Shown: positions 27,712 to 36,457 of the stretch, piece by piece | Numbering within the stretch: the first letter of the stretch is position 1 | Layout: every line of letters begins with the position of its first letter | Origin: Bifidobacterium castoris | Lineage (GTDB): Bacteria > Actinomycetota > Actinomycetes > Actinomycetales > Bifidobacteriaceae | Direction: 5' to 3' | NCBI RefSeq assembly: GCF_003952025.1 | Contig: NZ_QXGI01000003.1 | Coordinates: 1-64,000 of the forward strand | Length of the DNA stretch: 64,000 nucleotides | The notes under the pieces: generated by a model | The model's database searches: none | Seen by the model: the letters and a program-made list of their open reading frames with translations, nothing else | Told to the model about the DNA's origin: nothing | Program-made: the position numbers and the translations under genes

Positions 27712-28238
27712 ATTATTATCTAGTGAAAGATTAAGAATTCAAAATTTATTGGTATTTCGTCCGTGTTAAGTTGTGTGTGAATCTACCTGAGATGATGTTG
27801 GAATTGTTTGGCTCATGGAGATGGGTTCGCGGCTCGTGAAACTATTGAGCGTGGAGTTGTGCCGGCGTCACCCCACTCAAAGCGATATGTGGAACGCGGT
27901 GGTGAAACGCTATAGGTGGAGTGAGATAAGCAAACTGGCGTCGCGCACGAACGTTATGAATGAGGCGAAAGCACCGTCCATCGCGTGCTTTGAGCCCGCG
28001 GAGTATCTATGTGAAGCATGATTGGCATTGTTGAAATGGGGGCGCTTGTGATTCCGCCTACTGTATCGACCAGAATGGCGATGATTTCAATGCGCCACTC
28101 GCCACGTTTCTGACTGCATGTTCGAGCGGATTCAAGCGTCGTTGACGTTCGGTTGAGGGTATATCGGTCATATGATATTCGCAGAATAATGTAATGTTGC
28201 ATGGCTGTATATAGCAGAAATAGGGATTTGCGGACTGT
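27712..28238. other. Gene-free stretch between the PIN-like gene and a decayed gene
   Basis: No supported gene. A 68-codon plus-strand frame at 27815-28021 has no family resemblance or good ribosome site and may be debris of an older gene. The sequence rises from AT-rich to intermediate GC. Confidence 0.45.
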
Positions 28239-28605
28239 ATGCTCACAAGTGACCGCTTCGGATCATTCGTTGCGATGGATTTGGCGATGCGCGACTGTCA
28301 CGTTGGCTATCTCAACCTGTGCGATGCCAAATGATGCGATGTACAATTCGTCGATTGTGTGATTGACGAATTCGAAATCGTAGGTGTGTAATTGGCTCGT
28401 GTAGCGTTTCGAAGCGCGCATATCGATTCGATTAATTGTGGTACGCTCAATTGCAGTACACCGCAGTTGGTATGCCGATCTGCGCGGTGCGCATTTGCGC
28501 CGCATTGAGTATGCGGAATCTCTGCATGGGATTACGATGACGCTCGACCAGATTGCCGATTTCGCGCTTGCGTTCACCGCAAGCTTCGGTATTCGTATCG
28601 TGTAG
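28239..28605 (+). pseudogene. Decayed pentapeptide-repeat protein gene
   Basis: Reading one frame from 28239 gives a five-residue periodic pattern (RDCHVGYLNLCDAK, CDVQFVDCVIDEFEIVGV, ARVAFRSAHIDSINCGTLNC) broken by a TGA at 28332 and a TAA near 28389. The pattern then continues in the next frame from about 28470 (YADLRGAHLRRIEYAESLHG) to a TAG at 28603-28605. The A(D/N)Lxx-like cadence and the DLRGAHLRR block are typical of pentapeptide-repeat beta-helices. Two in-frame stops plus one frameshift mean no full product can be made. Its start could not be placed, and the 28239 boundary is approximate. Confidence 0.5.
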
Positions 28606-28661
28606 GTCGTGATGTATACGGCGGTACGGTGGAGCAAGCGGAACAACTGATTGGTGAAACA

Positions 28662-29174
28662 ATGTCATCATTGCAGGTCGCACGGCGGATCGTCGCGGCA
28701 TACGGGAGCGAACGGTTCCTGACGAATCTCAAACTCAATCTGCTCACTTACTGGTGTCAGATCGAGACGTTGCGTGAAACCGGCGAGCCGCTGTTCGCGG
28801 ACGCAATCGCCGTCGGGGAGTGCGGACCCATCGAGACGGACGTGTGGGATGAATACGCGCCGTTCGGCTCGCGGATGATACGGCAGCGCGACGAATGGCA
28901 GGAGTCGGCGCTCGACGAATCGGCGGAGCGGATCATCGCGCATGTCGTCGATACGCTCGGCGCGCTGACCGCGATCGATCTGCTGGAGATGTCGTGCGCC
29001 GACGACGGCGCATGGCGGTGCGCGAAGGACAGGGGATCGGCGACGGTCGACGTCGACGACATCCTCGTGTCGGCGGACATGCGGCGCACGGTGCCGTCGC
29101 GCACGCTCGCCGGCTGCGTCGACAAGGTGACGCGGGAATACCCGAACGCGCTGCGGCTGTTGGAGAACTCGTGA
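28662..29174 (+). CDS. Panacea-domain (DUF4065/SocA-like) antitoxin
   Basis: 170 aa from the ATG at 28662; a GTG at 28629 would add 11 residues. The N-terminus (SLQVARRIVAAYG ... LTNLKLNLLTYWCQIE) matches the Panacea start, where NLKLxxLLYxxQ is the hallmark. Later come PLFADAIAVGECGPIETDVWDEY, equivalent to the usual xxFxAxxxGPVxxxVYxxF block, and a C-terminal helix. Panacea proteins are antitoxins that neutralise many unrelated toxins. The stop overlaps the next start (TGATG), so antitoxin and Doc-like toxin are translationally coupled. Confidence 0.8.
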   Translation: MSSLQVARRIVAAYGSERFLTNLKLNLLTYWCQIETLRETGEPLFADAIAVGECGPIETDVWDEYAPFGSRMIRQRDEWQESALDESAERIIAHVVDTLGALTAIDLLEMSCADDGAWRCAKDRGSATVDVDDILVSADMRRTVPSRTLAGCVDKVTREYPNALRLLENS

Positions 29175-29683
29175 TGAACGGAGAGCGGAACATGCGTGAT
29201 GCGGAAAGCGACGTCGCGCCGATCGAACTCGACGGCGACGTGATGGAGATGGACGCGATCGCCGAATCGATCTTCGAAGTGTATCTGGACACGATTCGCG
29301 GCACCGGACTCGACATCACGCGGACCGCGCCCGCATCGGTGGACGAGAGGATCCTCGGACGCGTGCAGTCGGTGCTCGGCGCGACCTTCCTGAGCTTCTT
29401 CGGCGTCACGCCGCGGCAGCGTTACACGGACGTGTTCGCGCAGATCGCCGACTTCGCGACGCGCTTCGCGAAAGACCACATCTTCCCCGACGGCAACAAG
29501 CGCACGGCCGTGAAGATGGCGCTCGCGATCCTCGCGATGCGCGGCTGGGACGTACGGGCGACGGATGCCGGGGACGCCGAAGGCAACGAGCTGTATCAGT
29601 GGGTGCAGGACATCGTCACCGGTCATGGCGGTGCGGACGAACTCGCCGGCTTCCTGCGCGGGCACGCGGTGCGAGTGGGGTAG
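29174..29683 (+). CDS. Doc-type Fic-fold toxin
   Basis: 169 aa if the ATG at 29174 (overlapping the antitoxin stop) is used; the ATG at 29192 has a better ribosome site (GGAGAG) and would give 163 aa. The Fic/Doc active-site loop is HIFPDGNKRTA at 102-112. It has NKR, as in P1 Doc (HxFxxxNKR), and not GNGR of AMP-transferring Fic enzymes. Doc phosphorylates and inactivates EF-Tu. The surrounding helices (FAQIADFATRFAKDH, MALAILAMRGW) fit the family. With the upstream Panacea protein it forms a two-gene toxin-antitoxin unit. Confidence 0.85.
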   Translation: MNGERNMRDAESDVAPIELDGDVMEMDAIAESIFEVYLDTIRGTGLDITRTAPASVDERILGRVQSVLGATFLSFFGVTPRQRYTDVFAQIADFATRFAKDHIFPDGNKRTAVKMALAILAMRGWDVRATDAGDAEGNELYQWVQDIVTGHGGADELAGFLRGHAVRVG

Positions 29684-29711
29684 GGGATCGCATAGTGAAC
29701 GAATTATATCC

Positions 29712-30230
29712 CTACAGGATCTGCTCCATGCCGTACTTGTAGACGCGCATGCCGAGCGACTCGTAGAACTTGACGGCAGAGGGATTCGCGGCCCAGGCGT
29801 TGAGCGTCACGTTGTGGTAGCCGTGCGTGCGGGCGTAGTCGAGGACGTGACGGTACAGCGCGGTGCCCACGTGTTTGCCGCGGGCTGCCTCGTCGACGCA
29901 GATGTCGTCGATGTACAGCGTGGCGATCGGCTGCAGGTTGTTGCTGCCCGCATGGTCCTCGCGCACGCAGAAGGCGTAGCCGAGCACGGCGCCGTCCTCG
30001 TCGGCGGCGACGAAGATCGGACGGTCGTCGTCGCCGATGATCCGCGCGAGCTCGTCGGTCGTGTACTTGGTGCGGCCCTCGACGAACAGGTCGGGGCGGC
30101 CGTGGGCGTGCACATCGTTGACCTGACGCAATAGGTCCATGATGGCGGCGGAATCGGAAAGCCTGGCGCGGCGGATGGGGGAAATGGCCGGCGTGATCGG
30201 CGCGTTCGAAGTGTGCGCAGTGGTGGTCAT
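29712..30230 (-). CDS. GNAT-family N-acetyltransferase
   Basis: 172 aa from the ATG at 30230; a longer start at 30293 is less likely. Clear GNAT blocks: RRARLSDSAAIMDLLRQV at the N-terminus, LYIDDICVDEAARGKHVGTAL (acetyl-CoA loop R-G-K-H-V-G), and the late NAWAANPSAVKFYESLGM. Residues 60-110 contain a FVAADEDGAVLGYAFC strand pair. The substrate is unknown; similar proteins acetylate small amines or protein N-termini. It converges with the Doc toxin gene, with 28 bases between them. Confidence 0.85.
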   Translation of the reverse strand: MTTTAHTSNAPITPAISPIRRARLSDSAAIMDLLRQVNDVHAHGRPDLFVEGRTKYTTDELARIIGDDDRPIFVAADEDGAVLGYAFCVREDHAGSNNLQPIATLYIDDICVDEAARGKHVGTALYRHVLDYARTHGYHNVTLNAWAANPSAVKFYESLGMRVYKYGMEQIL

Positions 30231-30335
30231 GGGTTCATCGTATGGTCCGGGGGCGGACGAGGTGGCGTGTACGTTCTCGGGCGGTTGGGGCATCTGAGGG
30301 GTGCATCCGGACGGTTTTTGGATGCGTCTCGGATG

Positions 30336-30454
30336 TATCTCGGCTGAAAAGGAGCATTTTCCGCGAGGAGCCCGGATACAACCTTCGAGAGAACGCCATT
30401 CCGAAGCCTCATACTTGGGATGTGCAAAGAAAATGCTCCTTTTCAGCCGAGATA
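30336..30454. repeat. 119-bp palindromic element, copy 1
   Basis: Two perfect 26-bp inverted arms (30336-30361 and 30429-30454; core CGGCTGAAAAGGAGCATTTT) surround a 67-bp centre. A second copy of the same length lies at 33177-33295. The element sits against the stop codon of the DUF559-type gene. It looks like a MITE-like or structured-RNA element; each arm carries AAAAGGAG, a ribosome-site-like word that pairing would hide. Confidence 0.8.
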
Positions 30455-30461
30455 CGCCGGA

Positions 30462-31454
30462 TCACGGGTCGTAGGCGGTGGGTGGGGGCGCCGGTCGGCG
30501 CGGCCGCCATGCCTTGCGCCGCTTATCCGGGACGAGATCAAGGGCGAGCGGGGTGTCCCGTAGGTAGTCTTCGCCGGTGCGCTCGCGGATGTGCCTCGCG
30601 ACGAGCTCCGCAACGCGCCTTTTGTCCGAATCCGTGATGAATCCGATGCCTATGACCTGCACATAAACCCAGCCGGCTTCCTCGATCCTGAACCGCCGCA
30701 GTGAATCTAACTCCCATTGCTCCCGGTGGTGCTCGCCGTCGTATTCGACGGCCACCTTCGCATCGGGAAACGCGAGATCCAGATAGATAAGTCGGCCATC
30801 GTGGAGCCGTACCGGAAGGTTGACCGCCGGACGCGGGAGTCCATGGCGTTCGAGTGTGAGCCGAAGAACGCTTTCCATGACGGAATCGGTACGCTCCTCC
30901 ATCAGATCCAAGGCCTTGCGGCATTGGGCGATGCCTTTGGGCGGCCGCAACCCGGCTCTGTGCGCATGATGCTCGATGCGGGCGATGCACTCGGTGAAAT
31001 CGTTCAACGTCAGCGGCTCGTGGAGCGTCTTCCGGCGCATCATCGCATCGCCTAGGATCACGAGATCCTCGAGTTCGAGGAACCGTGAGAACAGAAACCA
31101 GGTGAATGCGGGTGTCGTGCAGGTGATGCCTTCGGCGATCTCCGTCGTCTCTATCGACACGCCGCTGACGAAGACGGCGGTGGGGCTGAGTCGTGTGACG
31201 CCCGGGCGGATCTGGGCTGCGCGGTCACGGCCCTTGTTGTTGCGATGGTTCACGACGATCTGCAACATGTTGGCGTGAAGTCTGGGTCTGGACGCGATGG
31301 CGGCGGTTGGATCCCAGTCCACGCCGAGTAGCCGGAGCGCCGTCGTCAATGTGAAGATGCATGCCGTGGCGCGTCTGCAATGCCGCTCGGACTGCATGCA
31401 TGTCTTCAGCTGGTTGATCTGCCGTTCCTGTGGAGTCTCGAAATGCGAGGTCAT
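30462..31454 (-). CDS. DUF559/Vsr-like endonuclease-fold protein
   Basis: 330 aa from the ATG at 31454, with GGAGG upstream; the frame extends further but without support. The N-terminal ~200 residues are of unknown function and resemble the AbiEi-like/winged region seen in actinobacterial relatives. The C-terminal domain (about 215-300) has the DUF559 nuclease-fold pattern: LIYLDLAFPDAKVAVEYDGEHH, then RRFRIEEAGWVYVQV, with Asp and Glu positioned as in PD-(D/E)xK enzymes. Such proteins are common and highly variable in bifidobacteria; no activity is established. Its 3' end carries 28 bases (30490-30517) repeated at 33323-33350 beside the second palindromic element. Confidence 0.65.
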   Translation of the reverse strand: MTSHFETPQERQINQLKTCMQSERHCRRATACIFTLTTALRLLGVDWDPTAAIASRPRLHANMLQIVVNHRNNKGRDRAAQIRPGVTRLSPTAVFVSGVSIETTEIAEGITCTTPAFTWFLFSRFLELEDLVILGDAMMRRKTLHEPLTLNDFTECIARIEHHAHRAGLRPPKGIAQCRKALDLMEERTDSVMESVLRLTLERHGLPRPAVNLPVRLHDGRLIYLDLAFPDAKVAVEYDGEHHREQWELDSLRRFRIEEAGWVYVQVIGIGFITDSDKRRVAELVARHIRERTGEDYLRDTPLALDLVPDKRRKAWRPRRPAPPPTAYDP

Positions 31455-31600
31455 CGTCCTCCGTCCCGTCGTCGAACCGAATGTGGTGCCGACTCTAGCG
31501 GGTTCGTGCCGGCACGTCAGTCGCGTCGACGAAACATGTGGAAACGGTGGATAACGGAACGGAGGATGCCCTCGGATGTGGAGGAAACGGTGGAAAACGG

Positions 31601-31639
31601 AAGCGGCGCCATGCATCATACAGGATGCTGGCGCCGCTT
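31601..31639 (-). terminator. Terminator of the OB-domain membrane protein gene
   Basis: AAGCGGCGCCA (31601-31611) pairs with TGGCGCCGCTT (31629-31639), with GCATC/GATGC pairing inside. On the minus strand the stem is followed by CCGTTTTCC. Confidence 0.7.
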
Positions 31640-31669
31640 CGCGGATGGTCGTTGTCTGATTGCCTACCA

Positions 31670-32683
31670 TCACTGGTCGATCTTGGCGACGGCCACAAGC
31701 GGCACCGAGATCGTGTTGCCGAGCACGGCTTTGTAGCTGTACTCGCCGAGCGATGTGCCGGAGATCGTGATCGTGTCGTCCTCGAGGATGCGCGATTTCG
31801 TCAGATCGTTCGAGAAGGTGCCGTACAAGATCGTGTCGTAGTTGCCGTCAACGGCCAGTCGGATGTCGGTGGTCTCGTCGCCGCGTACGACCTGCACGAC
31901 ACGACCTGTGAACTTGACTTTCTTGCCGAGGAAGTCATCAGGTGTGCGGGCGAGCTGATCGTAGGTGATGCCGGTGTCGTACCCCCTGGCCTCCTCCTCA
32001 CGCTTCCTCTGTTCCTCCTCCTGCTTCTTCTTCTCCTCCTCGGCTTTCGCCTCGTCGATTTTCTGCTGGGCTTTCTTCTTGAGCTGTTGTCCCTCCTGAT
32101 CCTTTGCGTCGCCGTTGTACTTCTCGTGCAGCTGATTGGCGGCCTCGATCGTGCCGTTCCAGTCCTCGGCATCGTAGGCGTTCTTGACGTCGATGAGCAT
32201 CCGGCTGCTGCCGTTCTCCATCTCGTCCTTGAGCGCAAGATAGTCGGAATTCAGCGTCTCATAGCGCTCGGCGAGTTCATTGTTCCTTTTCTTCCAATCC
32301 GCTTGCTCGGTCTGTGCCTGCGCCTGCTCCTCTGCGAGTTGCGTGCGCAGATTGCCGCCAGCTACAAGCGAGTAGACGAGCAGGGCGGCGAGGATGAGGA
32401 TGGCGCTGATGTATGCTGCATGGACCCATTTCGTCAACCCTGACTTATGGACGGCGGCTGTACCGTTTGGTGTGGGGGCGAACTGATTCGGTGGAGAGGT
32501 GGAAACGTCGGGAACGGCCTGCTGGTATGGGGCAGTGTTCATGTATTGCCGGAAATCGGGGTGGGCACTGGGTTGTTCGGCGTTGTATGCCTGCGTCGCG
32601 GGCGCAACTGATTCGCTGATGGAGGAATCGTAGGGCGGTTCGTTGATGGGATTGGTGCCTGGTGTGGTGGTATTGTCGTCCAT
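31670..32683 (-). CDS. Single-pass membrane protein with coiled coil and OB-like domain
   Basis: 337 aa. A disordered Pro/Gln/Asn-rich N-terminus (1-80), one membrane helix (about 88-110), a long charged helical region (about 112-235; includes an EEEKKKQEEEQRKREEE run) and a C-terminal beta domain (about 240-337; DFLGKKVKFTGRVVQVVRG ... ISVPLVAVAKIDQ) resembling small OB-fold modules. With the N-terminus inside, the coiled coil and OB-like domain would face the outside. No precise family is recognised; similar proteins are annotated as hypothetical in bifidobacteria. Transcribed alone and closed by its own terminator. Confidence 0.75.
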   Translation of the reverse strand: MDDNTTTPGTNPINEPPYDSSISESVAPATQAYNAEQPSAHPDFRQYMNTAPYQQAVPDVSTSPPNQFAPTPNGTAAVHKSGLTKWVHAAYISAILILAALLVYSLVAGGNLRTQLAEEQAQAQTEQADWKKRNNELAERYETLNSDYLALKDEMENGSSRMLIDVKNAYDAEDWNGTIEAANQLHEKYNGDAKDQEGQQLKKKAQQKIDEAKAEEEKKKQEEEQRKREEEARGYDTGITYDQLARTPDDFLGKKVKFTGRVVQVVRGDETTDIRLAVDGNYDTILYGTFSNDLTKSRILEDDTITISGTSLGEYSYKAVLGNTISVPLVAVAKIDQ

Positions 32684-33467
32684 GGTCGTTCAGGTCCCTT
32701 CTGCTGTACTGGTTGTTTGGTATGTGTAGTGATGTGCGGTGGGGTGCATTGGATGGTTCCGGTTGTGCGATACGCGTTGCCCTCCTCGCCACAGTGTGGT
32801 TGTGTTGCGTCATCGTCGATGCAATATGACACATAGTAATAAGAAATGACTATTTTGCAAAATGGGTGTGTGGCATTGTGTGGCGTGCCGGACGGCGGGA
32901 GGGGAAGCGGTTGCGTGGCTTGGTGCAATGAGGGGAGGGGATCGAGGACGGGACGACGAAGGCTGTGGAAGCGAACGGATTGGCGCGATCTTTGGTTTCT
33001 GCAGACGCATGCTTGGCGGTCTTGTGACGCGGAGCCGTTCGGGAAAGAGGCTCTCAGGTGGCGCACAGACGTAGCCTTGAATCAAAAGGCATGTGGATCG
33101 GGGATTATGCGCCGGCAGGGGTGAGCGGAAGGACGGTATCAAGGATGCCCGAGGGGCGTCATCCAAGGCTCGGATGTATCTCGGCTGAAAAGGAGCATTT
33201 TCCGCGAGGAGCCCAGATACGGTCCCCGAGAGAATGCTATTCCGAAGCCTCATACTTGGGGCATGCAAAGAAAAAGCTCCTTTTCAGCCAAGATGCGCTG
33301 GATCATGGGTCTGGGCATCGTCGCCGGTCGGCGCGGCCGCCATGCCTTGCCCCGCATGTTTGTGGGAGGCGTCTAAGGGAAGGATGGCGAAACGGATGAG
33401 ATAATGGGAAGTTCAGGGAAGAAATGCCGAGGGGACGGTGGGGGTGCATCGGCCGAATCGGCGTGCG
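32684..33467. other. Gene-free stretch holding the second palindromic element
   Basis: 784 bases with no supported gene. It contains the 119-bp element copy 2 (33177-33295) and, right after it, a 28-base fragment (33323-33350) identical to the 3' end of the DUF559-type gene, suggesting that a block containing element plus gene tail was once duplicated. Small reading frames here are translations of the repeat. Confidence 0.5.
33177..33295. repeat. 119-bp palindromic element, copy 2
   Basis: Left arm 33177-33202 is identical to copy 1; right arm 33270-33295 differs at three positions, so the stem is 23/26 paired. The 67-bp centre has no insertions or deletions relative to copy 1. The orientation is the same as copy 1. 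Confidence 0.8.
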
Positions 33468-34628
33468 TTATCGGTCGCGTGCCTGCTTCGCCTGCTGGAC
33501 GCGTTCCTGCAGCGCCTGTCGGATCAGGCGGATCCGGGCTTCCGACATGAGGCCATACTGGCCCAAGTGGCGGGCAACGTCCTCGGGCCAGTCGTCCAGT
33601 GCATCCAGGTCATAGCGGTCCCAATGGCGTATCAGATGCAGCTGCCGGCGCGCCGTGGGGGATGTGGTTGTGACGAAGAACGGTCTGGTCTTGTAGTCCG
33701 CATTGCTGATGCGCAGTTCGCCGGCCCACAGCGAGTCTCCGTATCGAACAGGGGAGCGGGACGCACGTGAAGGGTCTCCACATCGCGGATCAACGCGAAA
33801 TTGTTGTAATGGCGGTCGATGTTGCGCATGAGCCAGTCGATGAGCAGCCAGTCTTCCGTGGCGTCGGACGTATCCTGCGCATCGGCGCCCAATGCGGATG
33901 CGGCGGCAGGCCATTGGTCGCGGGCGGACAGGCGGTTGTCCCGTTTTACGGTGCCCAACGCCTGCCATGCGCTGATCAGCTCCTCGGTGTCCGAGAGCAT
34001 CTCCGCGCAGATTGAGACGGGACGGTTGTCGTATTCGCCGAGCGTATACCGTACGGCGGGAATATGCAGACGGCCCGCGAGGCGGGAAGCGATCAGCTCG
34101 TTGATCGGTTCCTGACCGGTACGGCCGGCCTTGATGAGCAGTCGTGTCCCGTCCGCTCCTACCGTCCATCGTTTCGGCAAGTCGCCGCCGGTGGATGCGT
34201 CGGGTGCGTCGAAACTGAACCGATGCGACGACGAGCGTTCGGACAGCAACGCGTATCCAAGCTGTTCGGGGAAGGTGTTGTTGAAGAAGTTGATGTCCTC
34301 CCAGCACACGTCCTCGTCCGCATCCCGTACCCAGTATTGGTCGGACAGGCTCAGGCCGCGGGTGCGGTCGAGCAGTTCGACGGTATTGGAAAGACGCAGG
34401 TCAGTGAGCACGCGGGTAATGCCGTCGCGCGTGGAGGGAATCGCCCTTCCTCGCCACCAGGAATCCACGCGATGCGCGTAGACGGCGCGCTTGCCATGCG
34501 TGGTGAATTCCGGCGGTATGCGTCGTTCATCGATTACCGCGGCGGTGCCCCGCGGGATGCCCGGTGCGCTCGTCGAAATCGAACGCCAAGGTCTCGTGGG
34601 TGCGGTTCATGATGATTCTGCGCCGCAT
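33468..34628 (-). pseudogene. HipA-like kinase gene with two frameshifts
   Basis: Three frames together spell one HipA-like protein of about 385 residues. The start is the ATG at 34628 (AGGTGA upstream): MRRRIIMNRTHETLAFDFDE, shifted near 34553-34558 where a GGGG run has one base too many. The main body runs in a second frame (TAAVIDERRIPPEFTTHGKR ... RWTVGADGTRLLIKAG ... LLIDWLMRNIDRHYNNFALI). A one-base loss near 33739-33742 then breaks the conserved PLFDTGDSLW motif, and the tail continues in a third frame to 33468. DWLMRNIDRHYNNF is the HipA catalytic loop (Asp and Asn present). Both shifts lie in short G runs, so sequencing error must be excluded; otherwise the kinase is dead or phase-variable. 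Confidence 0.75.
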
Positions 34629-34714
34629 GACCGTTCACCTCCCGTCGGATCCTCGTCCGCATACCCGAGCATAGCAGCAGAAGAGCGCCTCTCGGAGGTC
34701 GCCCGGACGGAGGA

Positions 34715-35803
34715 TCACGGCTGTGCGAAGCCCTCGACGACCTGCATCGCTTCGATGATCCGCTCGGTGGTCACGTCCGGCACGGCCGCGTGGAACGGCG
34801 AGCCTTCGGCGGCGGCGAAGTCGGCCACGGTCTGGAGGTTCTCGTCGGTGAACGGCAGGTTCATCTGCCGGAACGAATGCGGCAGCCCGATGCGGTCGTA
34901 GAACGGCAGCAACGCCCGCGCCTCGTCCTCCTTGCCTTCGGTCACGAGCTGGACCATGACGCCGTACGCCACCTTCTCGCCGTGCATCGTCTCGGCCGAC
35001 CCGGGAATGCGCGTCAGTCCGTCGTGCACCGTGTGCGCGCCGGATTCGCGGGCGCGCACACCGCCGAAGCCGGCCACGGTGCCGGCCAGGCCGATGATCG
35101 TGTCGACGAGCGTGCGCACATGCCCGTCGTCGTAGTCGCCGGCGCGCAGCGCCTCGAGCGCCGGTTCGCTCTCCTCGAGCAGCGTGTCGCGCACGAGACG
35201 CGCGCTGTGCCGGGACAGCCTGTCGAAGACGGTCAGATCGTCCGCCTGCGCGAAGACCGGGTCGGACTCGTAGAACTTCGCGAGCGTGTCGCCGATGCCG
35301 CCGACGAACTTCTCGGACGGCGCCTGCGCGATCATCGCCGCGTCGACGAGCAGCGCCGTGCTGTTCTTCGGATGCACCGGCACGCCGAGGAAACGGTGCT
35401 CGTCGTCGTAGTCCACCGAATACGGCGAGTAGGCGGCGCACGCGCAGGCGAGCGTCGGCACGATGACGAGGTCCACGTCGAGGATCTCGGCGACGTTCTT
35501 CGCCGTGTCCGACAGTTTGCCGGCGCCGATCGCCACGATCGCATCCGCGTCGAGCGCCTTCGCCTGCTCGGCGAGTTCGCGCGCGTTGCGTTCGCTCGAT
35601 GTGCCGTCGTAGCGCAGCGCCGGCGCGAAGAACTCGTCCGCGCCGGTGTAGTCCAGGAACGCCTGCGCAGACTTCACGCCGGTGATGATGACCGGATGGT
35701 CGTAGTCCTCGAGGTATTTCGGGACGATCTTGGCGACTCCCGGATCGCTCACGTAGCGGTTCGGGCCGGGACGGACATCGGTGTCTTGGACGAAGGTGGC
35801 CAT
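34715..35803 (-). CDS. gldA: Glycerol dehydrogenase
   Basis: 362 aa from the ATG at 35803; the frame extends upstream without homology. Iron/zinc-type alcohol dehydrogenase fold of the GldA branch: NAD-binding AIGAGKLSDTAKNVAE (about 90-105), IVPTLACACAAYSP, and metal ligands Asp in GGIGDTLAKFYE, His in SGAHTVHDGL and His in MHGEKVAYG. The length matches GldA (about 365). It oxidises glycerol to dihydroxyacetone with NAD, or works in reverse as an electron sink. It stands alone, divergent from luxS by ~650 bases. Confidence 0.92.
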   Translation of the reverse strand: MATFVQDTDVRPGPNRYVSDPGVAKIVPKYLEDYDHPVIITGVKSAQAFLDYTGADEFFAPALRYDGTSSERNARELAEQAKALDADAIVAIGAGKLSDTAKNVAEILDVDLVIVPTLACACAAYSPYSVDYDDEHRFLGVPVHPKNSTALLVDAAMIAQAPSEKFVGGIGDTLAKFYESDPVFAQADDLTVFDRLSRHSARLVRDTLLEESEPALEALRAGDYDDGHVRTLVDTIIGLAGTVAGFGGVRARESGAHTVHDGLTRIPGSAETMHGEKVAYGVMVQLVTEGKEDEARALLPFYDRIGLPHSFRQMNLPFTDENLQTVADFAAAEGSPFHAAVPDVTTERIIEAMQVVEGFAQP

Positions 35804-36457
35804 GGGAAGCTCTTCTTTCTTGTCTCTTGTGTTTCCTCCATGGGAAACGCTCGTTGGCCCGTCCGCGCGTCGCATGCGACGGACGGCGTTCAGTGGAGGG
35901 CTGCCTCCGTCTGCGGCGGAACGTTCTGATGGAACATGGCGCCGCATGCGGTCGGCTGCGGACCTGATGCATTGCTGGCGACGGCGAAGAGCTTGTGGCG
36001 TACCGACGCGTTGATGGCCATACTATGAATACCGACGACTGGTGTTCGCTTCGGGTGGAGAAAAGGGTGCCGGAGTGGTATCTGTCTAATTTCTTGCCGT
36101 TTCGGGGGCCCATGCGGGCGACGCCGAAGCGTGCGCCGGGCCGGAGACGAGGGTGCGCGCCGTGCGCGCGCCGTCGCGGCGTCCTGGCCGCCGGCCGCGC
36201 GTAGTGGAAGGACGATGCGCGGCGTCCCGCCATGCGTCCGGTGCGTCCGCGCGCTGATACACTCGCGGCGATACACTGTGGGTTGGCATGCGCCCGGACG
36301 GCGCCGGCATGACGTCCGCCCGACGTCCGGACGTCATCACAAGGCGGCGGTACCATCCGCGCGGCGTCCCGCATCGCGCCATCCGGGCGGCATGGGTCCG
36401 CCGGGACGCGACCGTCAAACGGCGTGACGAACAACGACGAAACGAAAAGAGGAGACC
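35804..36457. other. Gene-free divergent region between gldA and luxS
   Basis: 654 bases without a supported gene. It must contain both promoters. The structured element seen is the GACGTCCG dyad cluster at 36310-36336. Antisense and shadow frames cross the region because of its high GC. Confidence 0.45.
36310..36336. promoter_or_regulatory. Nested GACGTCCG palindromes upstream of luxS
   Basis: TGACGTCCG (36310-36318) and CGGACGTCA (36328-36336) are inverted repeats; the inner GACGTCCGGACGTC (36322-36335) is itself a perfect 14-bp palindrome. About 120 bases before luxS. A regulator of methyl-cycle genes could bind here; identity unknown. Confidence 0.45.

Noticed and set aside
27815-28021. 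68-codon plus-strand frame
   Set aside because: No recognisable family, poor initiation signal and flanked by decayed sequence; not reported as a gene.
30227-30427. Small peptide gene inside the palindromic element (also near 33268)
   Set aside because: The frame is open in both copies, but most centre substitutions change amino acids and the conserved part is simply the arm sequence; better explained as a structural repeat.
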